Origin: JAJXUB01 sp047974805
GTDB lineage: Bacteria > Actinomycetota > Actinomycetes > Actinomycetales > Dermatophilaceae
Reading direction: 5' to 3'
Assembly (NCBI GenBank): GCA_047974805.1
Contig: JBKECS010000016.1
Span: 1 to 64,000 of the forward strand
Length of the DNA: 64,000 nucleotides
Positions within the stretch are counted from its first letter, which is position 1; the number at the start of each line of letters is the position of its first letter. Under the pieces are notes generated by a model that did no database searches, was not told where the DNA came from, and saw nothing but the letters and a program-made list of their open reading frames with translations. A program made the translations under genes and the position numbers. Shown here piece after piece: positions 55,393 through 64,000 of this stretch.

Positions 55393-56319
55393 GTGCCTCG
55401 GTCTACCGCCGCCAAGAATGCGGCCCTGCTCGCGCTCATCGCGTTGGACGTGATTCTGGTCGTGTTCCTTATCCGCCATCGTTCGGCCGAACAGGCGCCA
55501 GCCGCACCTGCTCCCTCGCCCACGGTGAGCACGCCGCAGCCATCGGCCCTGACTGCGAGCACGGCTGCCGGAGCCCTGGTGGATCCGGACAGCGTGTCCA
55601 CCATGCCGGTCGAGGTCGTCGACGATTCCCATCTGTGGGCGGCCCTCCCCGGCACCTGCGCCAAAGGTGGGACCAAGCTCCTGACGACTAGCGACGGCGG
55701 CAGGACGGTGACGGCAACACCCGTTCCGTTCAACGTCATCACCAGGGTGGCACCGAGCAGCAGCACGAAGGGCTTCGTCGTCGGAGCGGGCAAGGACTGC
55801 ACCGCCCAAGCTCGGCGGACGGCCGACTCGGGCAAAACCTGGGCCTCGCCCGGACCGACGACCGGCACGTGGTATCTCGACCCGGCGAAGCCAACCGATG
55901 TGCATACGGTGACCAATCGCACGGTGCGTGCCTGCGGGGACGGTGTCGATGCTCGTTCGCTGGTCCGCGTCACTGACGCGCAAGTGGTCGTGCTCTGCCG
56001 AAACGGCGAGGTTCGAACAACCAACGACTCGGGCGCCACCTTCACTTCCGCCGGGACCGTCAAGGGCGCCGTGGCCGTGACCGGGACCAGCACAAATGGG
56101 ACGCTGACAAGTTACGTGGCCGCCGTGGCCCAGCCGACGTGTACTGGAGTCTCGATCGCCGAGGTGGGTAGCGCGAAGCCGTTGGGGTGTGCCTCGATGT
56201 CCGGAACGTTCGATCGGTCCGTCGGCCTCGCGGTCAAGGGCGCCTCGGGTTGGCTCTTCATCGGGCAGAAGGTGGCTGTGTCCACTGACGGGCTGAAGAC
56301 CTGGACGGCGCCGTCCTGA
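55393..56319 (+). CDS. Membrane-anchored BNR/propeller-like protein, function unknown
   Basis: A 308-residue protein with a single N-terminal helix (about 9-28) and then an Ala/Pro/Ser/Thr-rich linker. The extracytoplasmic domain has Asp-box-like repeats (TTSDGGRTVT, TADSGKTWAS, TTNDSGATFTS, STDGLKTWTA) and six cysteines likely to pair. It resembles partial sialidase/YCF48-like propellers without catalytic residues. It lies between the sugar transferase and trpS and may belong to the polysaccharide locus; its role is unknown. It is a second example of the fold found at 32215. Confidence 0.72.
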   Translation: MPRSTAAKNAALLALIALDVILVVFLIRHRSAEQAPAAPAPSPTVSTPQPSALTASTAAGALVDPDSVSTMPVEVVDDSHLWAALPGTCAKGGTKLLTTSDGGRTVTATPVPFNVITRVAPSSSTKGFVVGAGKDCTAQARRTADSGKTWASPGPTTGTWYLDPAKPTDVHTVTNRTVRACGDGVDARSLVRVTDAQVVVLCRNGEVRTTNDSGATFTSAGTVKGAVAVTGTSTNGTLTSYVAAVAQPTCTGVSIAEVGSAKPLGCASMSGTFDRSVGLAVKGASGWLFIGQKVAVSTDGLKTWTAPS

Positions 56320-56390
56320 TCACACCCAGTGACCGGGTGCGATGAACCCGCCCCCCCGGAGGTGCCTGCTGGCCTGACACAATGTCCTGC

Positions 56391-57419
56391 ATGCCCGCCA
56401 CCCCTGAGGCCTCCAGCCTGCCGAGAATCCTCTCCGGAATTCAACCGACGAGCGACTCGCTGCATATCGGCAATTACATCGGCGCGTTGGCCAACTGGGT
56501 CACCCTTCAGGACGACGACTTCGACGCCTACTACTTCGTGGCCAATCTGCACGCCTTGACCGTGCCCACCGACCCGCAAGTGCTGCTGCACCGCACGCGG
56601 GTCACCGCTGCCCAGTTCGTCGCTGCTGGGGTGGATCCGGCCCGCTCGGCGGTCTTTCTGCAGAGCGACGTCGTCCAACACCCGGAGTTGGCGTGGGTCA
56701 TGATGTGCCTGACCAGCTACGGCGAGGCTAGCCGGATGACCCAGTTCAAGGACAAGATCGCCAAGGGGCAGAACGCGAACGTCGGCCTCTTCGCCTACCC
56801 CATGCTCATGGCGGCGGACATCCTCATGTATGACGCGGCATACGTTCCGGTCGGGGAGGACCAGCGGCAGCACTTGGAGATCACCCGGGACCTGGCCATG
56901 CGGTTCAATCAACGATTTGGCGAGGGCGGATTGGTCGTCCCCGACCCCTATATCCTCAAGGAGTCGGCACGGATCATGGACCTGACCGATCCCACCATGA
57001 AGATGTCCAGCACGAACAGCCCGGACAAGGGCATCATCCTCATCACCGACGCCGATGCTGCGATCAAGAAGAAGATCATGTCCGCGGTCACCGACACCGA
57101 AGCGGAGGTGCGCTACGACCCCGAGAACAAGCCCGGAGTATCCAACCTCCTGGTGATCCACTCGGCCCTATCCGGCACGCGCATCGAAGAACTGGAGCAG
57201 ACCTTCGCCGGCTCCGGTTATGGGGTACTGAAAAAGGAGGTGGCGGAGGTGGTAATCACCTCGATCGGACCGTTCCGAGCCCGGCTCTCCGAGTTGCTGT
57301 CCGACCCGGCAGAGTTGGACTGGCTGCTCGCCGATGGCGCCGCCCGGGCCGGACAGGTCGCGGAACGGACGATCGCGCGCGTGCGGTCCCGTATCGGGAT
57401 CCCCGGCTTGAATCACTGA
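56391..57419 (+). CDS. trpS: Tryptophanyl-tRNA synthetase
   Basis: Class I aminoacyl-tRNA synthetase, 342 residues, charging tRNA-Trp. The HIGH-type motif is SDSLHIGNYIGAL and the KMSKS motif is MKMSSTNSPDKGI. Substrate-binding segments QSDVVQHPELAWVM and YPMLMAADILMYDA, and PVGEDQRQHLE, are all present. Length is normal. ATG 56391 is preferred over ATG 56382 because CACAAT ends 7 nt before it, consistent with other leaderless starts here. Confidence 0.97.
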   Translation: MPATPEASSLPRILSGIQPTSDSLHIGNYIGALANWVTLQDDDFDAYYFVANLHALTVPTDPQVLLHRTRVTAAQFVAAGVDPARSAVFLQSDVVQHPELAWVMMCLTSYGEASRMTQFKDKIAKGQNANVGLFAYPMLMAADILMYDAAYVPVGEDQRQHLEITRDLAMRFNQRFGEGGLVVPDPYILKESARIMDLTDPTMKMSSTNSPDKGIILITDADAAIKKKIMSAVTDTEAEVRYDPENKPGVSNLLVIHSALSGTRIEELEQTFAGSGYGVLKKEVAEVVITSIGPFRARLSELLSDPAELDWLLADGAARAGQVAERTIARVRSRIGIPGLNH

Positions 57420-57444
57420 CGCCGGGGGCTAGGGGCGTTTCAAG

Positions 57445-57975
57445 ATGACTCACACCATCGGGATCGTCGTCACCATCCCGCAGCCGGCTGGGGACCACTT
57501 GCGGCACAAGCGGCGCTCCTACGGCGACCCGGAGGCCGACATTGTCCCCCCGCACATCACCCTGCTTCCCCCGACGGTCGTTCCTTCGGACCGGTACGAC
57601 CTCGTGCTCGCGCATGTCCGAGCCGTGGCCGCAGCCACCAGGCCGTTTGAGGTCATGCTCAACTCGACCGGCACCTTTCGCCCCGTGTCCCCGGTGGTCT
57701 TCGTCCAGGTCGCCCAGGGGATTCCGGAGTGCGAACGCCTGGAGTCGGCGCTGCGGTCCGGTCCCGTGCGACGCGACCTCGACTTCCCCTACCACCCACA
57801 TGTGACCATCGCCCATCGCTTGGACAGTTCGGCGCTCGATCTTGCCTTCGCCGACCTGGCGGAGTTCTCGACCCGCTTCCTCGTTCGCTCTATCGATGTC
57901 TATGAGCATTGCGGTGACCGGTGGCAGCTGCGTGCCGCTGCTGAGCTGGCTGCCGCGCCTGAGGTGCGCCCATGA
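57445..57975 (+). CDS. 2'-5' RNA ligase/phosphodiesterase superfamily protein
   Basis: A 176-residue 2H phosphoesterase-fold protein with two H-x-T/S-x motifs: HITLLPPT (about 33-40) and HVTIAH (about 118-123). Family members act on 2'-5' or cyclic phosphodiester bonds in RNA or nucleotides; the physiological substrate is unknown. It follows trpS by 25 bp and its stop overlaps the next start by 4 bp, so trpS, this gene and the YihY gene are probably one operon, a recurrent order in actinobacteria. Confidence 0.88.
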   Translation: MTHTIGIVVTIPQPAGDHLRHKRRSYGDPEADIVPPHITLLPPTVVPSDRYDLVLAHVRAVAAATRPFEVMLNSTGTFRPVSPVVFVQVAQGIPECERLESALRSGPVRRDLDFPYHPHVTIAHRLDSSALDLAFADLAEFSTRFLVRSIDVYEHCGDRWQLRAAAELAAAPEVRP

Positions 57976-59063
57976 TCGGCGCACTCAAGCGATGGTGGGG
58001 GGTAGTCGCCGAATCCCGCGCGTGGCGGGCCTGGAAACGATATGGCGAGGTGCGGGGCAGTCTGCTGGCCGGAGGCGTGACGTATTACGCGTTCCTATCG
58101 CTGTTCCCGGCGGTCGCGCTGGGCTTCACCGTGTTCGGTGTCCTCCTCAAGGGACACCCGGAGTATCTGGACGCGATCCGGACCTACCTCAACGGCATGT
58201 TGCCGGGGTTCGTTCAGGATGGCGACAACGCCGGCATCATCTCTCTGAGTGCCCCAACCTCCTCCACGCTCTCGATCACCGGTGCCGTCGGTGTCGTCGG
58301 TTTGCTGTGGTCTGGCCTGGGGTGGCTGTCCGGCACGCGGACGGGCATCCGCACCGTCTACGGCGCGGAGGGCAACCCCGGCAATTTCGTCACCGCCAAA
58401 CTGCGTGACCTGCTGGTCATGGTCATCTTCGGTCTCGGCATCGTCATCTCCGCCGTGGTAACGGTCATGTCCGGCGGAGTGGCCTCGCATATCGCCGAGG
58501 CCCTCGGGTTCGGCGACGCCGGCCGCCTGCTCAACCTGGTCGGCCTGGTCCTGGGCGTCATCGTTGACGGGGCGTTGACCGCGTTGATGCTGCGCCTGCT
58601 GTCCGGCGTCCCGATGACCCGAGCGTCCCTGATCCAGGGTGCCCTCGTCGGAGGTCTGGGCCTCACCGTCTTGAAAGTGCTCGGGACGACGCTGATCGGG
58701 GGCACCTTGAACAACCCCGTCTATGGATCGATCGCGTTGGTCGTGGGGCTGCTGGTCTGGCTCAACTTCATCTCGCGGGTGGTGCTGTTGGCCGCGGCCT
58801 GGTCGAAAGTAGTCCTGCACGACGAGGGCCAGGACCCACAGGCCGAGAGCGACGAGGAGCACCCGGAGCCGCACACCGAGGTCGCCGTCGACGAGGTGAC
58901 CGCCCAACCCTCGCTGGAACCGGTCGATGGCCGCGCGAACAAACGTGCAGGCCTGGTCACCGGGACGGTCCTGGGAGCGGCGGCCGCCACCGCGGTCGGC
59001 ACGCTCAGGCGTCGTGGACGGCGCGGCCGCTCGCCTGGGGGGCCAGGAACGCCGTCGGAGTGA
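57972..59063 (+). CDS. YihY/BrkB family inner-membrane protein
   Basis: A 363-residue membrane protein with six predicted helices. The N-terminus has the conserved LLAGGVTYYAFLSLFPAVAL, with GTRTGIRTVYG later and NPVYGSIALVVGLLVWLNFIS. The C-terminal 90 residues are an acidic then basic cytosolic tail. Despite the old label ribonuclease BN, the family has no proven enzymatic activity. ATG overlaps the previous stop (ATGA). It is convergent with the carboxypeptidase gene, 15 bp away. Confidence 0.9.
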   Translation: MIGALKRWWGVVAESRAWRAWKRYGEVRGSLLAGGVTYYAFLSLFPAVALGFTVFGVLLKGHPEYLDAIRTYLNGMLPGFVQDGDNAGIISLSAPTSSTLSITGAVGVVGLLWSGLGWLSGTRTGIRTVYGAEGNPGNFVTAKLRDLLVMVIFGLGIVISAVVTVMSGGVASHIAEALGFGDAGRLLNLVGLVLGVIVDGALTALMLRLLSGVPMTRASLIQGALVGGLGLTVLKVLGTTLIGGTLNNPVYGSIALVVGLLVWLNFISRVVLLAAAWSKVVLHDEGQDPQAESDEEHPEPHTEVAVDEVTAQPSLEPVDGRANKRAGLVTGTVLGAAAATAVGTLRRRGRRGRSPGGPGTPSE

Positions 59064-59078
59064 ACCCGTCGCCGGAGG

Positions 59079-60407
59079 TCAGTGACGGCGCTGGTGCCTC
59101 GGCTGACGATGGTGCCGATACGCGGCCCACCCACTGGCCGACGCGACGAGCACCGCGGCCAGCAGAACCGTGATGACCGACAGTTCGAGCCACCCAGTCG
59201 GCAGCGCGTGGGGGACGGCTTGGGCCGCGACCGGAGTCATCGCGCGGGCGCCTCCGCCGATGTCCGACGGCACGGCAGCAGTCGATGGGCTCGACGCACC
59301 GGTCGTCGTCGAGGTCGTCGGGGATTCTTCGCCGGGCTCGAGCAGGCGGCCGACCGGGCTCGCTGCGTTGCCGTGGGCGAAGGCCCAGTCCAGCAGCTGC
59401 GCGGTGGGTCGCCATTGCGAGGCATCCACGCCATACATGAGGGTGACCAGGTAGGTGTGCCCGTCCCGGGTGGCGGCCCCGATGAACGTGCGATGCGCCT
59501 GGTCGGTCCAACCGTTCTTGATCCCGATGGTGCCTTGGTAGTTGTAGAGCAGGCCGTTGTGGTTGTCCAAGGCATACGTCAGTCGCGGCCCGGAGGGTGA
59601 CTTCATGGTCGGTACCGCGGTGGCGGACGCCGACGTTCGCGACCCGGGCGAGGAGGTCGGGGTGAGCACCCGGCCCGGGAAGTCGACATGCTTGGTGACC
59701 ACGAGCCGACGGAACTCGGCACTGCGCATGGCGTAGCGTCCGATGAGCGCCAGATCGTAGGCGCTGGAGGTTTGCCCGTCGGCGTCGAGCCCGGACGGGT
59801 CCAGCACGGTGGTGTCGGCAGCCCCGAGGGTTCGGGCCAGCTCGTTCTCGCCGGCCACGGTGGCCGGGAGGCCACCGTCCAGGCGTGCCAGCATATAGGC
59901 GGCGTCGTTTGCCGAACCCATGAGCAGAGCCTGGAACAGCTGTTCACCGGTGTAGCTCAGCCCGGGGACGAGGCCGATCCTGGTACCGCGAGCGGCGGCG
60001 TCGCCGGGTTCAGCGGCGTACCACCGCGACCGGTTGATCCGCGGCAGGAGATAGGCGGCGGTCAGGGCCTTGATGGTGCTCGCCGGCGGCAGCGTCGCGT
60101 GTGGCGCCTTGGCGGCCAGCACCTCACCGGTGTCGAGGTCGGCGATGACGTAGGACACCGCGTTGACCGGTGGGGGCGCCGGTACGCCGGACCGGGTGTC
60201 AACGATGACGCCCATGGCTGCCAGCCGTGGTCCGCCGATGGCGGTGGCCGGGTCCAAGAATCGGGTCGGGACCGGCATTGTCGGGGTGCTGGGTGTGCCC
60301 GGCGATGGGGCCGCGTCCGCCGACGCCAGGCCGGCCACTAGCGACACGGTGATCGCAGCCACGCTCATCGCGGCCCGCCGAACGCCCCGAAACCGGCGAC
60401 GGGGCAT
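59079..60407 (-). CDS. D-alanyl-D-alanine carboxypeptidase (PBP5/DacB type)
   Basis: A 442-residue exported penicillin-binding protein that trims the terminal D-Ala of peptidoglycan stem peptides. Signal peptide at about 10-33. Active-site motifs are SxxK at 110-113 (PPASTIKAL), SxN at 165-167 (MGSANDAA) and KNG at 297-299 (GIKNGWT; usually KTG). A Thr/Ser/Pro-rich linker leads to a C-terminal membrane helix (about 405-428) and a basic tail. ATG 60407 has AAAGGG upstream; the long open frame beyond it is spurious. It is divergent from manC. Confidence 0.93.
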   Translation of the reverse strand: MPRRRFRGVRRAAMSVAAITVSLVAGLASADAAPSPGTPSTPTMPVPTRFLDPATAIGGPRLAAMGVIVDTRSGVPAPPPVNAVSYVIADLDTGEVLAAKAPHATLPPASTIKALTAAYLLPRINRSRWYAAEPGDAAARGTRIGLVPGLSYTGEQLFQALLMGSANDAAYMLARLDGGLPATVAGENELARTLGAADTTVLDPSGLDADGQTSSAYDLALIGRYAMRSAEFRRLVVTKHVDFPGRVLTPTSSPGSRTSASATAVPTMKSPSGPRLTYALDNHNGLLYNYQGTIGIKNGWTDQAHRTFIGAATRDGHTYLVTLMYGVDASQWRPTAQLLDWAFAHGNAASPVGRLLEPGEESPTTSTTTGASSPSTAAVPSDIGGGARAMTPVAAQAVPHALPTGWLELSVITVLLAAVLVASASGWAAYRHHRQPRHQRRH

Positions 60408-60463
60408 TCGACGCCCTTTCTGGTGATGGGTTTCCTCGGGCACAGCGTGCCACACGCCGGGAA

Positions 60464-60493
60464 TTGGCCAGGGCCAGTGACCCCAAATACGCT
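60464..60493 (+). promoter_or_regulatory. Promoter of leaderless manC
   Basis: TTGGCC (60464-60469) and TACGCT (60488-60493) are separated by 18 nt, and the -10 box ends 7 nt before ATG 60501. It is the best full -35/-10 pair among the leaderless starts in this window. Confidence 0.5.
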
Positions 60494-60500
60494 CCCTGGT

Positions 60501-61574
60501 ATGCCAGTCGAAGGGTTTTGGGCCGTCGTTCCCGCCGGTGGGGCTGGGACGCGCCTGTGGCCGGTCTCTCGGGCCGGGTCGCCGAAGTTCCTGCACGACC
60601 TCACCGGAACCGGGTCCACCCTGCTTCGGGCCACCGTGGACCGGCTGACCCCGCTGGCCGGGGAGCAGGTCATGGTCGTCACTGGCGCTGCTCATGTCGA
60701 CGCCGTCCGGGCGCAGGTGGGGTTCCTGCCCGAGGGGGCCGTCATCGCCGAACCCTCGCCCAGGGACTCCATGGCGGCGATCGCGCTGGCCGCGGCATTC
60801 ATCGAACGTCGAGACCCCGAGGCGGTCATCGGTTCCTTCGCCGCCGACCACGTCATCCCTGACGGCGACGCGTTCCGCGCCGTGGTGGTCGAAGCCATCG
60901 AGGTGGCCACGTCGGGCTACCTGACCACGATCGGGATCGAGCCGACCGGGCCCGCCACTGGATTCGGCTACGTGCACATGGGCCCACCGCTGGAGGGTTT
61001 CCCCACCGCCCGGCACGTGCGCCAGTTCGTCGAGAAGCCCGACGCGCAGCGCGCGGCCGCCTACTTGTCCACGGGAGAGTTCCGGTGGAATGCTGGCATG
61101 TTCGTCGTTCGGGCAACTACTCTGCTGGACCTCCTCGCCGAACATCACCCCGACCTGGCTCGTGGCGTGCGCGACATCGCCCAGGATCCGCAGCGGCTCG
61201 GGGCCATCTGGCCGACGCTGACCAAGATCGCCATCGACCATGCGGTGGCCGAGCCGGCCGCGGACGCCGGCCGGGTCGTCGTCGTTCCCGGCCCGTTCCG
61301 GTGGGACGACGTGGGGGATTTTGCCTCCCTGGCTCAGATCCTGCCCAGCGACGGTCCATTGACCGTTGTAGGGGATGACGCCGATGTCCTCGCGGTGGAT
61401 GCCAGCGGCCTGGCCATGCCTCACCCCGGCCGGTTGATGGCCCTGGTCGGCGTGGACGACATCATCGTCGTGGACACCCCGGACGCCGTGCTCGTCGTGG
61501 CCAAGGACCGCGCCCAGGACGTCAAAGCAGTCGTCGACGCGCTCAAGGAACGCGGCGCCACCGACCTCACCTAG
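60501..61574 (+). CDS. manC: Mannose-1-phosphate guanylyltransferase
   Basis: Makes GDP-mannose from mannose-1-phosphate and GTP, supplying polysaccharide, glycolipid and glycoprotein mannosylation. The 357-residue cytosolic protein has the nucleotide-binding VPAGGAGTRLWPVSRAGSPK (family consensus GGxGTRLWPLSR), GSFAADHVI (metal Asp), the sugar-binding VEKPDAQRAAAYL, and FRWNAGMFVVRA. It lacks the C-terminal isomerase domain of bifunctional ManC/AlgA proteins. ATG 60501 is fixed by the -10 box 7 nt upstream. It likely feeds the GT4 enzymes in the adjacent locus. Confidence 0.94.
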   Translation: MPVEGFWAVVPAGGAGTRLWPVSRAGSPKFLHDLTGTGSTLLRATVDRLTPLAGEQVMVVTGAAHVDAVRAQVGFLPEGAVIAEPSPRDSMAAIALAAAFIERRDPEAVIGSFAADHVIPDGDAFRAVVVEAIEVATSGYLTTIGIEPTGPATGFGYVHMGPPLEGFPTARHVRQFVEKPDAQRAAAYLSTGEFRWNAGMFVVRATTLLDLLAEHHPDLARGVRDIAQDPQRLGAIWPTLTKIAIDHAVAEPAADAGRVVVVPGPFRWDDVGDFASLAQILPSDGPLTVVGDDADVLAVDASGLAMPHPGRLMALVGVDDIIVVDTPDAVLVVAKDRAQDVKAVVDALKERGATDLT

Positions 61575-61591
61575 CCCCCCATCCTCACCGT

Positions 61592-61616
61592 GCCCACGCC
61601 CGCGATCCGGGTGGGC
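61592..61616. terminator. Candidate terminator between manC and ABC permease
   Basis: GCCCAC (61592-61597) pairs with GTGGGC (61611-61616), with two further inner G-C pairs after a one-base bulge. It lies in the 77-bp gap between convergent genes. No T-run is present. Confidence 0.4.
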
Positions 61617-61651
61617 GGCCCTGTTGGCACACTCTGGGGCCGACCGAGGGG

Positions 61652-63250
61652 TCAGGTGACGTCGCGGCGACGGAAGCCCATATCGCCGAGGATGAGGAGG
61701 ATCGCGCCGAGGATGAGCATCGCGATGAGCGAACCCCTGCTGACGCTGCCACCGGGCAGGCTCGGCACGTGGTCGAACGGGCTGAGCGTGACCAGCCGTT
61801 CTGGAAGTCCGACGAGGCGGCCGAACTCCGCGGTGAAGAATGCGGTGGCGAACACGGCCCACGTCCCCACGGCCCAGCGTGGTGCCCAGCCGATGAGTAG
61901 AGCGGCGATGGCCACCATGGCCAACCCGGACGGGACTGCGCCAAGCGAGGCGAGCAGGAGCCGCAGGACGTTCGACCCGTCGTGCAGCCCGATCGCGCCG
62001 GCCACGCCGAGCGCGAGACCCCCGGCCACCGTCAGCACGGCAGTACCGGTCAGGGCAAGGCTCGCGTGGGCGGCCAGCACCCCGGTCCGGCTGTTCGCCG
62101 TGGCCAACACCGGCTCCAACCGACCGGCGTCCTCCTCGGTATGCAGTCGCAGCAGGGTCAGCACGCCGTAGCCGGCGGCATACACCCCGATGAACTTTAC
62201 GAACGCTGCGAAGAACGTGTCGAGCAGGGTCCCGGCGTTGATCCCCATCCGGGCGAACAAGTCCGCGGTCGAGCCGGAGGCCAGCACATCGGTCACCGAG
62301 GCGGACATCGAACCCACCGCAGTCCCGACGGCCACCAGCCCGACGAGCCAGGCGAGGAACGTTCCCCGCTGGGTACGCCAGGCCAAGGCGAGCGGCGACC
62401 TCAGGCCGGGTGGGGCCGTCGCCGGTCCGGCTCGCTCCGCGATCAGCGCGCCGCCGAGGTCCCGCCGGTCCCGCAGCGTGAACGCGAGGATCAGCAGGAG
62501 CACCGCCACAAGGACGGGGACCAGACCCACCCACAACCGGTTCTGGCCGTAGGCTGAGACCTCCTCGTTCCAACCGAACGGAGTGAACCAGCGCAACCAG
62601 GCCAGGTCCGCGGACACATCGGCCACGGCGCGCAGGAGGTAGCCGACCCCGAGAACACCGGCAACGGCGACGCCAACGACCCGAGTGGAGCTGAACACCT
62701 GAGCGGCCACCGCGGTCACGCCCACGGTGGCCAGTCCGAGACCGAACCAGCCCACACCGAATGCCAGGGAACCGACCGGGTCGAGGCCGGTGGCGACCAG
62801 CCCCGCGATGGTCACCGCGCAACTGAGCACGAGCACCGTCACCGCTTGCAGGGACGCCCCGGCGAGCGGCGCCCGTCGCCCGATCGCCGTCCCGCCGATC
62901 AGCTCCAACCGTCCGCTCTCCTCATCGCCGCGGGTATGCCGGCGCACCATGGCGAACAGGACGCTCATGAGCATGACCATGCCCATGAGCTGCGCCTTCA
63001 CCACAGCCAGGGCATCAATGTTCTCCGGATCGGCCACGGCGCCGTACAAGGCCCGCGCAGCCGGTGATTCGAAGACCGCCACGAGCGAGCTCAGATCCTT
63101 CGTCCCGGGCGGATAGAGATCCATGGTGGCCTTGGCGCTGGCCGCCAGGGCCAGCCCCGGAGCGAGGATGCCGAACCCGGCAAGCGCCCGGTCCCGGCGC
63201 AGACCGAGCCGGGCGAGGTCCCCGGACCCGGCATACGACCGGCCGGTCAT
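61652..63250 (-). CDS. ABC exporter permease (polyketide-antibiotic exporter type)
   Basis: A 532-residue membrane protein with about 12 helices in two similar halves, of the COG3559-like permease group found with drug or lipid exporters in actinobacteria. Marker segments are LSSLVAVFESPAARALYGAV and, in the second half, the paired TxEExAGRLEPVLAT element (here EEDAGRLEPVLA; first half GDEESGRLELIGG). Its ATG overlaps the stop of the ATPase gene by 4 bp. Substrate is unknown; immunity or export of a secondary metabolite or lipid is possible. Confidence 0.88.
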   Translation of the reverse strand: MTGRSYAGSGDLARLGLRRDRALAGFGILAPGLALAASAKATMDLYPPGTKDLSSLVAVFESPAARALYGAVADPENIDALAVVKAQLMGMVMLMSVLFAMVRRHTRGDEESGRLELIGGTAIGRRAPLAGASLQAVTVLVLSCAVTIAGLVATGLDPVGSLAFGVGWFGLGLATVGVTAVAAQVFSSTRVVGVAVAGVLGVGYLLRAVADVSADLAWLRWFTPFGWNEEVSAYGQNRLWVGLVPVLVAVLLLILAFTLRDRRDLGGALIAERAGPATAPPGLRSPLALAWRTQRGTFLAWLVGLVAVGTAVGSMSASVTDVLASGSTADLFARMGINAGTLLDTFFAAFVKFIGVYAAGYGVLTLLRLHTEEDAGRLEPVLATANSRTGVLAAHASLALTGTAVLTVAGGLALGVAGAIGLHDGSNVLRLLLASLGAVPSGLAMVAIAALLIGWAPRWAVGTWAVFATAFFTAEFGRLVGLPERLVTLSPFDHVPSLPGGSVSRGSLIAMLILGAILLILGDMGFRRRDVT

Positions 63251-64000
63251 TGCTGCGCCGCCGGTGGGGATGCCTGGGTCGGGGAGTACTGCGAGAGGAA
63301 GACCTCCTCCAGGGTCGGTGGCGACGCGGACAGCGCGGTCACGCCGAGCCCGGCGAGGTGAGCCATCACGGCGTCCAGCGCATCGGGGTCGACGTGAGCG
63401 CGCACCCGGTCCGCGTCGATGGTCACGTCGTGCACCCCGGGCAGGTGAGCGATCGCGGTCGGAGTCAGCCTTGTGGTCGCCTCGATCATGGTGGCGGACA
63501 AATGGCGCAGCGACGCCAGGGTGCCGGACTCCACGGCTACGCCGCCACGGATGATCGTCACGGCGTCGGCAAGGTGCTCAACCTCCGACAGCAGGTGGCT
63601 GGACAGCAGAACTGTGCTGCCCTGCTCGCGCAGCTCAGCGATCACCTCCCGGAAGATCACCTCCATCAGCGGGTCGAGCCCAGAGGTGGGTTCGTCGAGC
63701 AGGAGTAGCGGGGCGGCCGACGCCAGGGCGGCAATGAGGCTGACCTTTTGCCGGTTACCCTTGGAGTAGGTCCGGCACTTCTTCGTCGGGTCCAGGTCGA
63801 AGCGCTCCACCAGCTCGGCCGCTCGCGCCTCGTCCTTGCCGCCGCGGAGCCGGCCGAGCAGACCGATGACCTCGCCGCCGGTGAGGTTGGGCCACAAGGT
63901 GACATCCCCGGGCACGTAGGCCAGCCGGGTGTGCAACTCCACCGCGTCGGCCCACGGGTCACCACCGAGCAGGCGCAGCTGTCCGGCGTCGGCGCGGACA
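63247..64000 (-). CDS. ABC transporter ATP-binding protein, truncated by window edge
   Basis: The partner ATPase of the permease that follows. The visible 250 residues begin with VRADAGQLRLLGGDPWADAV at the window edge and run through the Q-loop region YVPGDVTLWPNLTGGE, a signature motif in YSKGNRQKVSLIAALAS, Walker B LLLLDEPTSGLDP and the H-loop SSHLLSEVEHL. The Walker A part is outside the window. The signature reads YSKGNRQK rather than LSGGQ, as is usual in DrrA-like ATPases. The C-terminal domain (about 80 residues) ends in a Pro/Ala/Gln tail. Confidence 0.93.
   Translation of the reverse strand, partial: VRADAGQLRLLGGDPWADAVELHTRLAYVPGDVTLWPNLTGGEVIGLLGRLRGGKDEARAAELVERFDLDPTKKCRTYSKGNRQKVSLIAALASAAPLLLLDEPTSGLDPLMEVIFREVIAELREQGSTVLLSSHLLSEVEHLADAVTIIRGGVAVESGTLASLRHLSATMIEATTRLTPTAIAHLPGVHDVTIDADRVRAHVDPDALDAVMAHLAGLGVTALSASPPTLEEVFLSQYSPTQASPPAAQQ

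Noticed and set aside
60408..62822. Upstream extension of the carboxypeptidase frame to more than 1200 codons
   Set aside because: The extension runs antisense through manC and the ABC permease. The signal peptide and AAAGGG site fix the start at 60407.

Overview
The window is about 64 kb of high-GC DNA (roughly two-thirds G+C by eye) packed with tightly spaced genes, many with GTG starts and 4-bp start/stop overlaps. Gene content and order point to an actinobacterium: SURF1-DUF3817-guaA, murT-gatD, PspC proteins with a two-component pair, pcrA, a small B12-binding mutase subunit next to sucCD, DUF6350-purN-purH, folD-DUF3017-mdh and a monomeric NADP isocitrate dehydrogenase. A Micrococcales genome of the Intrasporangiaceae/Dermatophilaceae type is my best guess, but that is inference. 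I saw no rRNA, tRNA, CRISPR array, insertion sequence or prophage.

Layout. 0-5 kb: end of a SURF1 gene, DUF3817, guaA, a DUF308 membrane protein, and the MurT-GatD lipid II amidation pair. 5-9 kb: a UPF0104-type membrane protein, a PIG-L deacetylase and a divergent GT4 glycosyltransferase (a possible glycolipid module), then a Nudix hydrolase. 9-13 kb: a PspC/LiaF-like membrane protein divergent from a PspC-histidine kinase and its NarL-type regulator. 13-21 kb: oxidoreductases, a second PIG-L enzyme, a GNAT, a family 5 uracil-DNA glycosylase, a stand-alone LigD-type polymerase, and the PcrA helicase. 21-30 kb: M23 peptidase, B12-binding subunit, sucCD, DUF6350, purN, an acyltransferase, and purH behind a ZTP riboswitch. 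30-36 kb: membrane protein, family III CoA-transferase, BNR-repeat exported protein, MobA-like transferase, folD, DUF3017, mdh.

36-62 kb is mainly a surface-polysaccharide region. It holds a five-gene minus-strand operon (bifunctional GT4-GT2, O-antigen ligase/polymerase-like protein, two GT4 enzymes, FkbM methyltransferase), a Wzz/tyrosine-kinase fusion, two divergent paralogous GT4 genes with different C-terminal fusions (PqqD-like domain versus a second GT4), a polyprenyl-phosphate sugar transferase, and manC for GDP-mannose. A Cys-rich exported protein and a NTP_transf_5-type nucleotidyltransferase form a small operon at its left edge. Housekeeping genes (icd, trpS, dac) are interspersed. 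No Wzx-type flippase is visible. The window ends in an ABC exporter whose ATPase gene runs off the edge.

Most notable points: purH carries an in-frame TAA at the Tyr codon of its conserved VVNLYPF motif; the ZTP riboswitch overlaps a competing hairpin; one glycosyltransferase is fused to a PqqD-like domain; MurT lacks the usual Cys4 zinc ribbon; about ten genes have a TANNNT box 6-8 nt before the start codon (leaderless transcripts); the heptamer GTATGCC/GGCATAC is several-fold more frequent than composition predicts; and a perfect 14-bp palindrome lies just upstream of icd.
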